NCBI GenBank assembly: GCA_015075405.1
Contig: JABTUK010000001.1
Coordinates: forward strand, 1,612,001-1,676,000
DNA length: 64,000 bases
From: Anaerolineales bacterium
Lineage (GTDB): Bacteria > Chloroflexota > Anaerolineae > 4572-78 > J111
Direction of reading: 5' to 3'
The position numbers and the translations under genes are program-made. Every line of letters begins with the position of its first letter. The first letter of the stretch is position 1. The notes beneath the pieces are model-generated. The model searched no databases. It worked only from the letters and a program-made list of their open reading frames with translations, and was not told the origin of the DNA. This document shows positions 26,347-33,715 of the stretch, piece by piece.

Positions 26347-27025
26347 TCGGTACTTCGGCCAGCACGCTGACCCCCAGCGCTTCCAGGTCTGCCCGCCCGC
26401 GAACACTGTCATCCAGGTAATCGAGCAGAAAGGTCAGGGCCAGCCCGGCGACCAGGGCCAATAACAGGCGCACCGGCAGATTGAGTCGCTGGGTGAGCGA
26501 GGGTGGGTTGGGGGTTGGCGGCGAAGGTGGGTCAATCACACTGATCAGCGCGCCGGGTGTACCGAGTTGGGTCAGGTACTTGGGGCTGTCCTGCTGCATG
26601 ACCGTCACAATCGCCTGGGCAATTTCGGCTAACTCGGCCTCATTGCCCCAACTGAGGTTTAGTCGTAGAATGCGGTGCTGTTTTTCGGCAATCGTCACCC
26701 CGCCGATACTGCCCGGCGGAAGCTGCGCCTGACTGCCCATTTCGGCCAGCCGCCGGTTGACATCGGCCGCAAACGCCCCGCTGCTGACAATCGCGCTCAG
26801 ATCATCGGCCAGGTACTCCGACGAGAGCCAGGCATAGTAGCTGTCGTAAGTGTATTGATCGGGCACTTCCTGCGGCTTGACCCCGACATTAAAGCGCATG
26901 GTGGTGCTGTAGGTTGGCGCTGGGGTCTGGCCCGTCAGCAAACTGGCCGCAGCGACCACTACCAGCAGCAACGCCGGAATCCAGGCCCGCTTCCAGATGA
27001 TCTGCCAATACTGTTTAAGCTCCAT
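26333..27025 (-). CDS. Second Wzz-like polysaccharide co-polymerase
   Basis: This 230-residue protein has the same plan as its neighbour: start MELKQYWQIIWKRAW, a membrane segment (IPALLLVVVAAASLLTG), an extracytoplasmic domain and a second membrane segment (VRLLLALVAGLALTFLLDYL) followed by DDSVRGRADLEALGVSVLAE. The last part is the usual Wzz proline/leucine tail leading to the kinase-contact region. Two paralogous Wzz-like proteins in tandem suggest they act as a hetero-complex or serve two polymers. The stop codon falls within the edge of a palindrome. Confidence 0.85.
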   Translation of the reverse strand: MELKQYWQIIWKRAWIPALLLVVVAAASLLTGQTPAPTYSTTMRFNVGVKPQEVPDQYTYDSYYAWLSSEYLADDLSAIVSSGAFAADVNRRLAEMGSQAQLPPGSIGGVTIAEKQHRILRLNLSWGNEAELAEIAQAIVTVMQQDSPKYLTQLGTPGALISVIDPPSPPTPNPPSLTQRLNLPVRLLLALVAGLALTFLLDYLDDSVRGRADLEALGVSVLAEVPKGRR

Positions 27026-27127
27026 GCCCTGGCAACCTCTTTACTCTATCACGTCCCATCGCCTGCGTCATCCGGCGACTCGCGGAAATAGAGCCACAAA
27101 GTATAGGCCAAATGCCAGCAACTTCAA

Positions 27128-27208
27128 AATGAAGGAGTAGGGAGTAAGGAGTAGGGAGTAGGGGATTGTTCCCTTACTTCTTACTCCCTACTTCCTACTC
27201 CCTGCTCT
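27128..27208. repeat. Word-repeat palindrome (GGAGTAGGGAGTA words)
   Basis: AGGAGTAGGGAGTAAGGAGT repeats on the left; TTACTCCCTACTTCCTACTC repeats on the right; loop GGGGATTGTTCCC. The right arm runs into the last codons of the glycosyltransferase. Confidence 0.85.
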
Positions 27209-28367
27209 TGAATTCCTGCCACTTCTTCGCCACAAATGCCCCCAACTCTTGTTTGAAGCGCTCGACGCTGAAACGTTCGGCGTTGGCGCGGACGGCGGCG
27301 GGATTGAAGGAAGTGCGCTCAAACTGCGCGATGGTTGCGATCAGCGCTTCCACCGACTGCTCGCGGAAAAAGAGGCCGGTCTGCCCTTCGATCACGGTAT
27401 CCAATGCGCCGCCCTGACCAAAAGCAATCACCGGCCTTCCTGCCGCCTGAGCCTCGACCGGGGCGATGCCGAAATCTTCAAAGCCGGGAAACAAAAAGGC
27501 GCGGCAATGCGCCATCAGTTCGGCCACTTCGTTCCCCGGCAGCCGGCCCTTGAACTCGACCGTTGGCCCGGCTATAGTCTCCAGCCTGGCCCGGTCACGC
27601 CCATCGCCCACGATGATCAGCCGCTGGCCCAGGCGAGTCAACGCCTGCACCGCCAGGTCAATCCGTTTGTACGGGATCAGTCGGGAAACGACGAGGTAAA
27701 AATCGCCGGGCGACTGGCCAGGTGGCAGCGGGCGAAAGTGACCCGTGTCCACCGGCGGATAAATAATCACCGACTCGCGCCCGTAATATTTTTTGATCCG
27801 CGCTTGAATATCTTTGGAGATGGCGATGAAGTAGTCAACCCCTGCTCCCCTGCGCCCCTGCTCCCCTGCGCCTCCGCTCCCCTGCGCCGCTTCATAATCC
27901 CACCGCCGCAGCCGCCGGATCAGCGGCTCGATCAGCCAGCCGACCCAACGGCCAAAACCTTCGCGGGCAGCATAGCTGCCGTAATCCCACACGTAGCGGG
28001 TCGGGGCCAGACAGTAACAGATATGCAGTTGCTCCGGGGTATGACGCAGGCCGTGGATAAAGCCGCTTTTGTTGGACAAAATGAGATCGTAGCCGGAAAA
28101 GTCCATACTCTCGACCGCCGGGGGGTAGAGGGGCAGGTAGGGCTGGTGGTGGCGGTGAATAGCCGGGGCGCGGTTGAGCCAGGTGGGGCGAATATCCCAG
28201 CGGCGGTAGGCCTCTGGCATCAACGCCGGCCCGTAAATGGTGGTGAACACCGGTGCGCCCGGATACAGTTCGACCAGCCGCTCCAGTACATTTTCCGCGC
28301 CGCCCATCTGGTTGAGCCAGTCGTGGGCCAGGGCGATCTTGGGGGAAGAGTTTTTGGCATGTGACAC
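27195..28367 (-). CDS. Glycosyltransferase family 4 protein
   Basis: This GT-B glycosyltransferase of about 390 residues belongs to the GT4/group-1 type. The N-terminal acceptor domain begins IALAHDWLNQMGGAENVLE and has ICYCLAPTRYVWDYG. The donor domain has YYGRESVIIYPPVDTGHF, FYLVVSRLIPYKRIDLAVQA, FEDFGIAPVEAQAAGRPVIA and GGALDTVIEGQTGLFF (the E-x7-E motif region). Around residues 158-176 a Gly/Ala/Gln/Arg insert (GSGGAGEQGRRGAG) is encoded by CCCCTGCTCCCCTGCG words, a repeat inserted in frame. The GTG start is uncertain. It heads the polysaccharide cluster. Confidence 0.9.
   Translation of the reverse strand: MSHAKNSSPKIALAHDWLNQMGGAENVLERLVELYPGAPVFTTIYGPALMPEAYRRWDIRPTWLNRAPAIHRHHQPYLPLYPPAVESMDFSGYDLILSNKSGFIHGLRHTPEQLHICYCLAPTRYVWDYGSYAAREGFGRWVGWLIEPLIRRLRRWDYEAAQGSGGAGEQGRRGAGVDYFIAISKDIQARIKKYYGRESVIIYPPVDTGHFRPLPPGQSPGDFYLVVSRLIPYKRIDLAVQALTRLGQRLIIVGDGRDRARLETIAGPTVEFKGRLPGNEVAELMAHCRAFLFPGFEDFGIAPVEAQAAGRPVIAFGQGGALDTVIEGQTGLFFREQSVEALIATIAQFERTSFNPAAVRANAERFSVERFKQELGAFVAKKWQEFKSRE
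27838..27896. repeat. In-gene word repeat (CCCCTGCTCCCCTGCG words)
   Basis: Five near-identical words lie inside the glycosyltransferase gene between its two domains. The complementary GGGGAGCAGGGGAGCA run sits in the NACHT gene at 31001-31036. Confidence 0.75.
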
Positions 28368-28476
28368 AGAGGTATGATAGGAGGAGAGGAGAGAATCGGC
28401 AAAATGAGTGGGACGAGTATAAGATATCAGATTGCCTTGCTACCCTAAACTAAATCAAGTACAATACTAAAGGCTC

Positions 28477-28797
28477 ATGAACGAGAAAGAATATCTCTAC
28501 TACTTTACCTCAGAACGTGAAGACCGCTTTCGCTATTACCATTATCTGGCTCAAGGACGGATTGTTCGCTTTAGCATTCAATATGAAGCCTACATTGATG
28601 GGAAATGGCAGGCGATCGTTCGCTATGACACTGCCCACGGACGCCCCCACAAAGATATGCTTCATCCAGATGGCTCCCAGGATAAAGTGGAATTTTATGG
28701 TTACGCCAGGGAAGAGGTGCTGACTTTAGGTGAGCGAGATATTAAGGCCAACTGGCAGCGCTATCGAGCCGAGTATCAACAGGAGATGGCCCCATGA
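28477..28797 (+). CDS. Small hypothetical protein, first of a paired unit
   Basis: This 106-residue soluble, aromatic-rich protein has YYHYLAQGRIVRFSIQYEAY, then a conserved-looking RYDTAHGRPHKDMLHPDG and KVEFYG. I recall uncharacterised DUF families of this appearance, always with a small partner gene, but cannot name a function. The last codons overlap the next gene by four bases (ATGA), so the two are translationally coupled. The size and coupling resemble toxin-antitoxin units, which is only an inference. Confidence 0.7.
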   Translation: MNEKEYLYYFTSEREDRFRYYHYLAQGRIVRFSIQYEAYIDGKWQAIVRYDTAHGRPHKDMLHPDGSQDKVEFYGYAREEVLTLGERDIKANWQRYRAEYQQEMAP

Positions 28798-29093
28798 ACT
28801 ATAGTCGAGAGACAATTGCCGAAAAAAATATGACGCTTTCCTTTGAGTTCGAGCGGTACATCCTGGAACATCCAGACTTGTTGGCCCAAATTCCGCCCGA
28901 AGCGGAGGTTATCTTATTGCCCAAAGATGATCCCGAACTGTACCGGATTAACCTGGAAGCTGCTCAAAAAGTCGAATATTCAGCCGATGCGCCGCCTCTC
29001 GTTTACATAGAAATCGAAGCCCTGGCCCCGGCTCGCTCTCGACTCGTTAATCCTCATCTGACATTCCGACCTTCACCTCTGGTTTCTCGCTAA
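28794..29093 (+). CDS. Small hypothetical protein, second of a paired unit
   Basis: This 99-residue protein has a conserved-looking core: FERYILEHPDLLAQIPPEAE and LLPKDDPELYRINLEAAQ. It resembles a DUF5647-like small family that I associate with pairs of this kind. The end (APARSRLVNPHLTFRPSP) is basic. There is no catalytic motif and no membrane segment. It could bind the product of the upstream gene. Confidence 0.65.
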   Translation: MNYSRETIAEKNMTLSFEFERYILEHPDLLAQIPPEAEVILLPKDDPELYRINLEAAQKVEYSADAPPLVYIEIEALAPARSRLVNPHLTFRPSPLVSR

Positions 29094-29113
29094 AGGATAA
29101 GGCCAAGAGCACC

Positions 29114-29275
29114 CTGCCGACGAAATCGAAGCCGACATCACCGCAGCGGCGGCTGAAGCCCTCTGGCCGAGGCTAAAGCCGTCGGACTAAAAGAGCAAAG
29201 CCCTATCGGGCTGGGTTTTTAGCTCGAAGAGCCTCGCCCTCTGAGCGCGATGGCTTCTAGCCTCGCGCCGTTTGT
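29114..29275. repeat. Palindromic repeat, GGCTGAAGCC family, copy 2
   Basis: It contains CGGCGGCTGAAGCC, GAGGCTAAAGCC and complementary GATGGCTTCTAGCCTCGCGCC, plus inner hairpins (AGCCC-TATC-GGGCT; TTTTTAGCTCGAAGAGC). It is related in words and layout to 3221-3336. It occupies most of the 290-base gap before the FGE-domain gene. A 30-codon open frame before it (with EIEADITAAAAEAL) may be a gene remnant, which I cannot support further. Confidence 0.55.
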
Positions 29276-29385
29276 CCCAAAATTTTATCTGGCCATAGAT
29301 TGATTCCAGTCGAATTATAGAAACGTTCTCAAAACCTCGACAATCTCAGACTACAAATCCCCGTCTACCGTCTACCGACTACCAT

Positions 29386-30624
29386 CTACCTACCCAATGA
29401 GGAGACCACAAGCCGAAATCCGAAGTTGACGTACCTAATGTTGGAATCGCTGCAGGCGCGGAAGGTGCAGCGGAGGTTGTCAACATAGTAGTCCCACGAG
29501 TCGCCTCGTAGCGCCCGGCGATATGTTCCATTAACATAATCTGCCGACCCTTCATCTTCGACGGTATCATAGGGGTAGGGTTTAAATTCATAATCGGCTT
29601 TGGTGGCGCACCATTCCCACACATTACCGACACAGTCAAACACGCCAAAGGGACTGACCCCCATGGGATAAATCCCCACCGGCGTCGTGACCTGAACCAC
29701 CTGCTCCCCTTCACGACAATTCAAGCGGCCGGCCTCAAATTGATTGCCCCAGGGATAGCGCCACCCATCCACGCCCCTGGCCGCTTTTTCCCACTCGGCT
29801 TCGGTCGGGAGGCGATACAACTGACCTGTTTCGGTGTTGAGCCAACGGCAATAGGCGACGCACTCATACCAACTGACCCTCCCCACCGGCTGGTTGGGTT
29901 TATTAAAGCGGTCACCTTGCCAGTACCCTGGTTCGTCCTGTTGTTGGCCAACCTCCTTCCAACCGGCTTCCGTCCACCAGCGATTATTTTTGTAGCCCCC
30001 TGCTTCGATAAACCGTTTGTACTCGGCGTTGGTCAGCGGGTATTTACCAATCTGATAATCGGGTAAAAAGAGTTCGTGCTGAGGTTTTTCCTCATTATGC
30101 CTACTGTCATCTTCTCCCATCAAAAACTTTCCGGCTGGAATCGTAACCATCTCCCCCAACCGCGGATCGCCCAAATAGCCTAACACCTCCCCCGCTGCAA
30201 TCCGCACCCGCAGAGCCACTTCGGGATTAGAGAGATTGGAGATTAGAGATTGAATGATAGCTTGGCGAGTCACTTTATCCACTTTGGCTCGACCCTCGTG
30301 CAAACAGCGTCCGGCCAGCACCGGGTTGACCTGGATTAAAGTTTGCACCAACTGGTCGTCATTCTCCGCAGCCAATCCTGCCGCCAAAATCGTCGTTTCC
30401 TCCCAGCCGGTAGGCGGTGGAGGCGGCAGCGGGTCACGGTTGCTTGCGGACCTAACCCACAACGGCATTTCTTTTTCTAGCCAGGGCCAGCGCCACAGCG
30501 AGGCGAGGCCCCCACCCCAACCCTCCCCCTCCGAGGGGGAGGGAGAGGATTTTTCTCTCCCCCCTTTGGGGGGAGTTGGAGGGGGGATACATCTCCAACC
30601 AAAATCTGCCACAGGGTTGCCCAA
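29386..30624 (-). pseudogene. C-terminal part of the NACHT protein: HEAT-like segment and FGE-sulfatase (SUMF1) domain
   Basis: This 412-codon open frame is the 3' end of the gene whose 5' parts lie at 30477-31656. The first 45 residues (PPPTPPKGGREKSSPSPSEG) are encoded by a palindromic repeat. After that, the NACHT C-terminal region resumes (TGWEETTILAAGLAAEN, NPVLAGRCLHEG) and a HEAT-like segment (NPEVALRVRIAAGEVLGYLG). The rest is a formylglycine-generating-enzyme/C-type-lectin-like domain: VTIPAGKFLMGEDDSRHNEE, QIGKYPLTNAEYKRFI, RLPTEAEWEKAARG, CVGNVWEWCA and final NFGFRLV. The paired cysteines of true FGE are not obvious, so a binding rather than enzymatic role is likely. The last 30 codons are nearly all NNY. 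Confidence 0.85.
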
Positions 30625-31020
30625 TCTCCCGGCAACTCGTTTTGCAAAAAAGTGCGGATTTGCTGGTCATTCAACGGCTGAATTTCGATACGCTGTAGGC
30701 CGGAGAGTTCCTCGCCGTAGTCGAGGACGCGGTAAGTGGCCAGGAAGCGGTTTCCTTTGAGCCGCCAGCGGTCAATAAAGCGGCGCAGGGCGGCGGCCCG
30801 CTCGCGGTAGCCGTCGCGGGGCATCTCGTTGAGGGCGTCAAACAGAAAGAACAGGCGGCCCGCCTCCAGATAGCCCTCCAGATTGGCCGCTAGTTCCGGC
30901 GCGCCCCAATGACCGGCCTCGATGGAGCCGCCCCAGCCTTCGGCAATCCAATCTTCCAGGGTCAGGCTAGGGCCAAAGTCGCTCAGGCGAAGGGGGACTG
31001 GCAGCAGGGGAGCAGGGGAG
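30477..31020 (-). pseudogene. Middle part of the NACHT protein (Walker B and sensor region), frameshifted
   Basis: This frame continues the NACHT domain that starts at 31656 but in another phase. It reads LPVPLRLSDFGPSLTLEDW, ELAANLEGYLEAGRLFFLFD then ALNEMPRDGYRERAAALRRF, with FFLFDALNEMP as the Walker B/'DxxxE' block of NACHT ATPases, then GNRFLATYRVLDYGEELSGL and QPLNDQQIRTFLQNELPG. It enters repeat-encoded sequence (PPKGGEKNPLPPPRRGRV) and stops. An ATG at 30824 falls inside the domain and is not a real start. The phase change at each end coincides with a palindrome. Confidence 0.85.
30508..30592. repeat. GC-rich palindrome inside the NACHT gene, copy A
   Basis: CCCCACCCCAACCCTCCCCC, GAGGGGGAGGGAGAGG, TCTCTCCCCCCTTTGGGG and GGAGTTGGAGGGGGG form two nested hairpins. 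The reading frame of the NACHT protein changes across this element. Confidence 0.85.
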
Positions 31021-31656
31021 CAGAGGGGCAGGGGAGATGAACTCCCTCCCCCTCCCAGGGGGAGGGTTGGGGAGGGGGGTCGGATTTACGCTAAATTCAT
31101 AAGCCAAATGCTCCAACGCTGTCGTTTTGCCGCAGCCGGGATCGCCCAGCAGAATCAAGCAGGGATATTTGTCCACGCCCTCACGCAGGGTGTTCAGCTT
31201 GATTCGCTTGATCTCCCGCTCGGTGGCGATCCATTCGTGGTATTCGGCCTCGGCTCGATGGGTGCGGCGGCGGGCGGCGCGGGAAGCTTGAGATGATGAA
31301 GAGGCAGGGAGGGTTTCGGTTGTCTGGCCGGACAGGGGAATGTAGTAGGCTGCTTCGTCGGCGTATTTGCTTTTGAGCCGGTCAAGGTAAACCTGCTCCT
31401 GGCACGGCAGGTCGGCGATAATTTGAGCGAGATGATCCAGCGCCGTTTGAGTAGATGCTCTGGCAGCAGAGTCGAGCTGAGGCAGGGCTTGCCGCAGCGC
31501 CGCTACTTGCGCCGGCAGGTTGCGCGGTGAGGGCACTTGCCCGCCGGTCTGCTGCGCCATTTGAATCACCACCTCGACAATATCGCGCCCGGCAAACTTG
31601 CTATCGTGAATGCCGCCGGCGATATTGCCGAAAGTTAATTGGCCACTTTCCTCCAT
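30967..31656 (-). CDS. NACHT (STAND) NTPase, N-terminal part with shared signalling motif
   Basis: This 229-codon frame opens with the motif shared with the two upstream genes: LTFGNIAGGIHDSKFAGRDI at residues 7-26. A helical stretch (AALRQALPQLDSAARASTQT) and a linker follow, then the NACHT P-loop YPCLILLGDPGCGKTTALEH near 166-185. The reading then enters a palindromic repeat (NPTPLPNPPPGRGREF) and stops at 30967. The rest of the NACHT domain continues in another frame from about 31020. The ATG at 31656 is one base past the stop of the upstream gene (TAACATG), implying coupling. If translated as is, only a P-loop fragment is made. Confidence 0.85.
   Translation of the reverse strand: MEESGQLTFGNIAGGIHDSKFAGRDIVEVVIQMAQQTGGQVPSPRNLPAQVAALRQALPQLDSAARASTQTALDHLAQIIADLPCQEQVYLDRLKSKYADEAAYYIPLSGQTTETLPASSSSQASRAARRRTHRAEAEYHEWIATEREIKRIKLNTLREGVDKYPCLILLGDPGCGKTTALEHLAYEFSVNPTPLPNPPPGRGREFISPAPLLPCSPAASPPSPERLWP
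30998..31082. repeat. GC-rich word repeat and palindrome inside the NACHT gene, copy B
   Basis: The left part is GGGGAGCAGGGGAGCAGAGG (the complement of the words at 27838-27896); the right part is CTCCCTCCCCCTCCCAGG-GGGAGGGTTGGGGAGG. It sits between the P-loop and the next strand of the NACHT domain, in a loop position, and the frame changes here. Confidence 0.85.
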
Positions 31657-31657
31657 G

Positions 31658-32161
31658 TTATCCCAGCCACAATCGGCCCACCCAGAGTCCGGCTAAAGCG
31701 AGTTTTTCCACTAACGGAGCCAATGTCTCGGCAATCGGCTTAACCGCGCTGCCCACTTCGCCGGCTTTTTCGGCCACAGTTTTGGCTCCATCCAGAATTT
31801 TACTAAGGATGTCGGTGGCTTCAGTCAAGCTCTTTTGAACGGATTCGGCCTGTTCTGCATTGACCTCCCCCTCGACTTTGCTTGCGGCTTCTTGAATGCC
31901 AACTTCTGCGGCCTGAGCGGTCAGCGGAGCCATCGAGGAGATTTGTTGCAATGCCTCTTTTTGGGCTGTTACTTTTGCCAACTCTTGCTGAATTTGGGCC
32001 AATAATTCCTTCAGTTCATCAACAGTAGGCGGTTTGTCTTCCGAGGATTGCCCAGCACTGGCCGTCGAACTAATTATGTCACGGCCAGCGATGTTACTGC
32101 CGTGAATACCGCCGCTAATGTTACCAAACTTTACACCACCGCCACTATCATCAGGTGTCAT
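31658..32161 (-). CDS. Candidate NLR-associated effector: shared N-terminal motif plus helical domain
   Basis: This 167-residue protein starts with the cassette motif VKFGNISGGIHGSNIAGRDI (about residues 10-29). A long, mostly amphipathic helical region follows (PPTVDELKELLAQIQQELAK, EVNAEQAESVQKSLTEATDI), ending in a hydrophobic segment (LAPLVEKLALAGLWVGRLW). It has no enzyme motif. By comparison with NLR-paired amyloid-signalling operons, the helical end could be a membrane-acting effector domain; this is inference. The ATG has GGAGA upstream; the annotated TTG one codon earlier is unlikely. It is translationally adjacent to the NACHT gene. Confidence 0.7.
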   Translation of the reverse strand: MTPDDSGGGVKFGNISGGIHGSNIAGRDIISSTASAGQSSEDKPPTVDELKELLAQIQQELAKVTAQKEALQQISSMAPLTAQAAEVGIQEAASKVEGEVNAEQAESVQKSLTEATDILSKILDGAKTVAEKAGEVGSAVKPIAETLAPLVEKLALAGLWVGRLWLG

Positions 32162-32479
32162 CAAGAATCTCCTTTCAGACGATTGGTTTTATATTTCAGA
32201 CCTGTGAGGTTTTCAAAACCTCACAGGTCTTATTTCGACAACGTCACATTATTATGACAACTATTTTGATCCCATAACCGCCTGTTTTCCGGCGCTCGCC
32301 CGGCGATGAACTCGCCGGGCTACAAAACTGCGCCCGATCAATCGGGCTACTTCACTCATCAGCTTAAGTCCGATTGATCGGACGCTGTTAGATAGCCCTG
32401 CGATTTATCGCGGGGTGGGCAACAGGGGCAAATCAGGGTCGGATGGGGTAGAACATTTGTGTAATGTGACATTGTCAAA
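32162..32479. other. Gene-free stretch inside the NLR cassette
   Basis: No gene is seen here. It holds the ribosome binding site of the 32161 gene, a perfect 33-base palindrome (32198-32230) and a MITE-like element (32231-32482), both listed separately. Confidence 0.7.
32198..32230. repeat. Perfect palindrome AGACCTGTGAGGTTTT-C-AAAACCTCACAGGTCT
   Basis: Sixteen-base arms around one central C, just upstream of the helical effector gene. I recognise this sequence as a widespread bacterial intergenic palindrome. It lacks a U-run, but could still attenuate transcription into the last two cassette genes. Confidence 0.9.
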
Positions 32480-32482
32480 TTA
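32231..32482. mobile_element. MITE-like element with 21-bp terminal inverted repeats, copy 1
   Basis: The ends TATTTCGACAACGTCACATT and AATGTGACATTGTCAAATTA are inverted repeats with 18 of 21 positions matching. The inside is a chain of small hairpins (CCCGGCG-ATGAAC-TCGCCGGG, GCCCGAT-CA-ATCGGGC, TCCGAT-TG-ATCGGA). The same hairpin chain is in the element at 45342-45538. The right end supplies the stop codon of the 33217 gene. Confidence 0.65.
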
Positions 32483-33217
32483 TTTGCTTTTCGGATTGAA
32501 CAACTCCCCCAACCCCTGCCAAAATTCCACATCCGCCGCCGCCTCAGAAGCCAGGCGGATCAGGTCAATGACCAGTCCGGCCATAAAAATGCGGAACTGC
32601 TCGTTGCTCATTTTGGCAAACTCGCCCAGGCGCGGCTCTTCGGGCAGATGCACCTTTTTGATGTCGGCGTACTCCAGTTCAGGGTCGGTGACAAAGGCGG
32701 CTGCCGGGCCGATTTCGGCCAGGCCGAAGCGTTTCTTGTGGCCGGTTCGTTTGAGCCAGAGGTGAGTCAGGGCTTCTAGCCAGATAACCTGGTACGGCTG
32801 GCTGTAGGCCGCGCTGAAACCGGACTCGCTAAAGGTGTCCCAATAATTCAGCGTTTTGAGCTTTTGCACCAGTTGGGGAGCCAGTTCCGGCAGCATTTGC
32901 CGGAAGGGGAAAGCGGCCCCCGGATTGTTGGGTCGCCATTTTGCCAGAATATCACGCAGTATCTCACCGGCAGCAGCAGTAGCGACGGCCAGGCCGCTTC
33001 CCAGGTGTTCCTGCAGCGCCTGGTCGAGATTGGTACTGACGCTAGCCAGATCGGGCAGCGGCGTTGAGGCCGGCAGCAAATCCTGAACTTTGGCAAAATC
33101 AAGAAACTGACCAACCACGATGATATTTTGGATGACATCCCGCCCGGCAATGATCGAGTTGCTGATGTCACGCCCGACATCACCTATATTAACCGCAGAA
33201 CCGGCGTCACTGGTCAT
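32480..33217 (-). CDS. NLR-cassette protein with shared N-terminal motif, unknown domain
   Basis: This 245-residue protein opens MTSDAGSAVNIGDVGRDISN and continues SIIAGRDVIQNIIVVGQF: the third copy of the cassette motif, with a VNIG core. The rest is helical and contains aromatic residues (KTLNYWDTFSESGFSAAY, YQVIWLEALTHLWLKRTG, GLVIDLIRLASEAAADVEFW). It has no family that I recognise and no membrane segment. The ATG at 33217 has GGGAG seven bases upstream; the earlier ATG at 33238 arises inside a palindrome. Its C-terminus (NPKSK) ends in the MITE-like repeat. Confidence 0.75.
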   Translation of the reverse strand: MTSDAGSAVNIGDVGRDISNSIIAGRDVIQNIIVVGQFLDFAKVQDLLPASTPLPDLASVSTNLDQALQEHLGSGLAVATAAAGEILRDILAKWRPNNPGAAFPFRQMLPELAPQLVQKLKTLNYWDTFSESGFSAAYSQPYQVIWLEALTHLWLKRTGHKKRFGLAEIGPAAAFVTDPELEYADIKKVHLPEEPRLGEFAKMSNEQFRIFMAGLVIDLIRLASEAAADVEFWQGLGELFNPKSK

Positions 33218-33231
33218 GGCTTTCTCCCAAA

Positions 33232-33334
33232 AACTCATAGGAACTAAAGGAACTCATAGGAACTGAGGGAACTAAAACCCATTGAGTTCCCATAAGTTCC
33301 CTCAGTTCCCTCAATTCCCTCAGTTCCTTTTCTT
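33232..33334. repeat. Word-repeat palindrome (GGAACTCATA / GGAACTGAG words)
   Basis: AACTCATAGGAACTAAAGG and GGAACTGAGGGAACT on the left; AGTTCCCATAAGTTCCC and TCAGTTCCCTCAATTCCC on the right. It fills the spacer between the two first genes of the NLR cassette. Confidence 0.85.
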
Positions 33335-33558
33335 CAAATCATAAACCGCAGCCGGGCCATAAAATCGCCCACTTCTTTCAGTTTGCGGGCGCTGGCTTCA
33401 TCGTTTTTGGCCCGAAACTGCTCGACCACCGCTTCCAATTCGGCAAAAAAAACGCCGTCGCACGCGCTGACATTCTCGCTGATGATTTTTTGCAGCTCGT
33501 CACGATCCCTGGCCCGGATGATTTTGCGAACTAACTCTTGCGCTTGTTGATGAGTCAT
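33334..33558 (-). CDS. Small helical protein at the head of the NLR cassette
   Basis: This 74-residue all-helical protein includes QAQELVRKIIRARDRDELQK, then IISENVSACDGVFFAELEAV and a basic helix ending ARLRFMI. It resembles the small helical N-terminal or C-terminal segments found in bacterial NLR/CHAT proteins ('LVxxxIxAxxxxELxxLIxxNPE'), but carries no catalytic motif. It is the first gene of the minus-strand unit and lacks a convincing Shine-Dalgarno. An adaptor role is a guess. Confidence 0.6.
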   Translation of the reverse strand: MTHQQAQELVRKIIRARDRDELQKIISENVSACDGVFFAELEAVVEQFRAKNDEASARKLKEVGDFMARLRFMI

Positions 33559-33626
33559 GATAGTAACCAGTAGTCAGTAGTCAGTAGTCAGATTATCTTT
33601 TCTGACTACTGGCTACTGACTACTAT
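33557..33626. repeat. Word-repeat palindrome (CAGTAGT words)
   Basis: AGTAGTCAGTAGTCAGTAG on the left, CTGACTACTGGCTACTGACT on the right, loop ATTATCTT. It separates the divergent NLR cassette and the AlbA_2 gene. Confidence 0.85.
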
Positions 33627-33715
33627 TCTACTCCTTTTTGTCCCATCATAACACGAGAATGGACAATTTTCAATGCCGGGTTGACAATTGACCTTTGACC
33701 ATTGATAATTGAAGT

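Noticed and set aside
27249..28364. 371-codon plus-strand ORF opposite the glycosyltransferase
   Set aside because: It mirrors a clear GT4 protein. It has no family motif and no ribosome binding site, and arises from GC-rich codon use.
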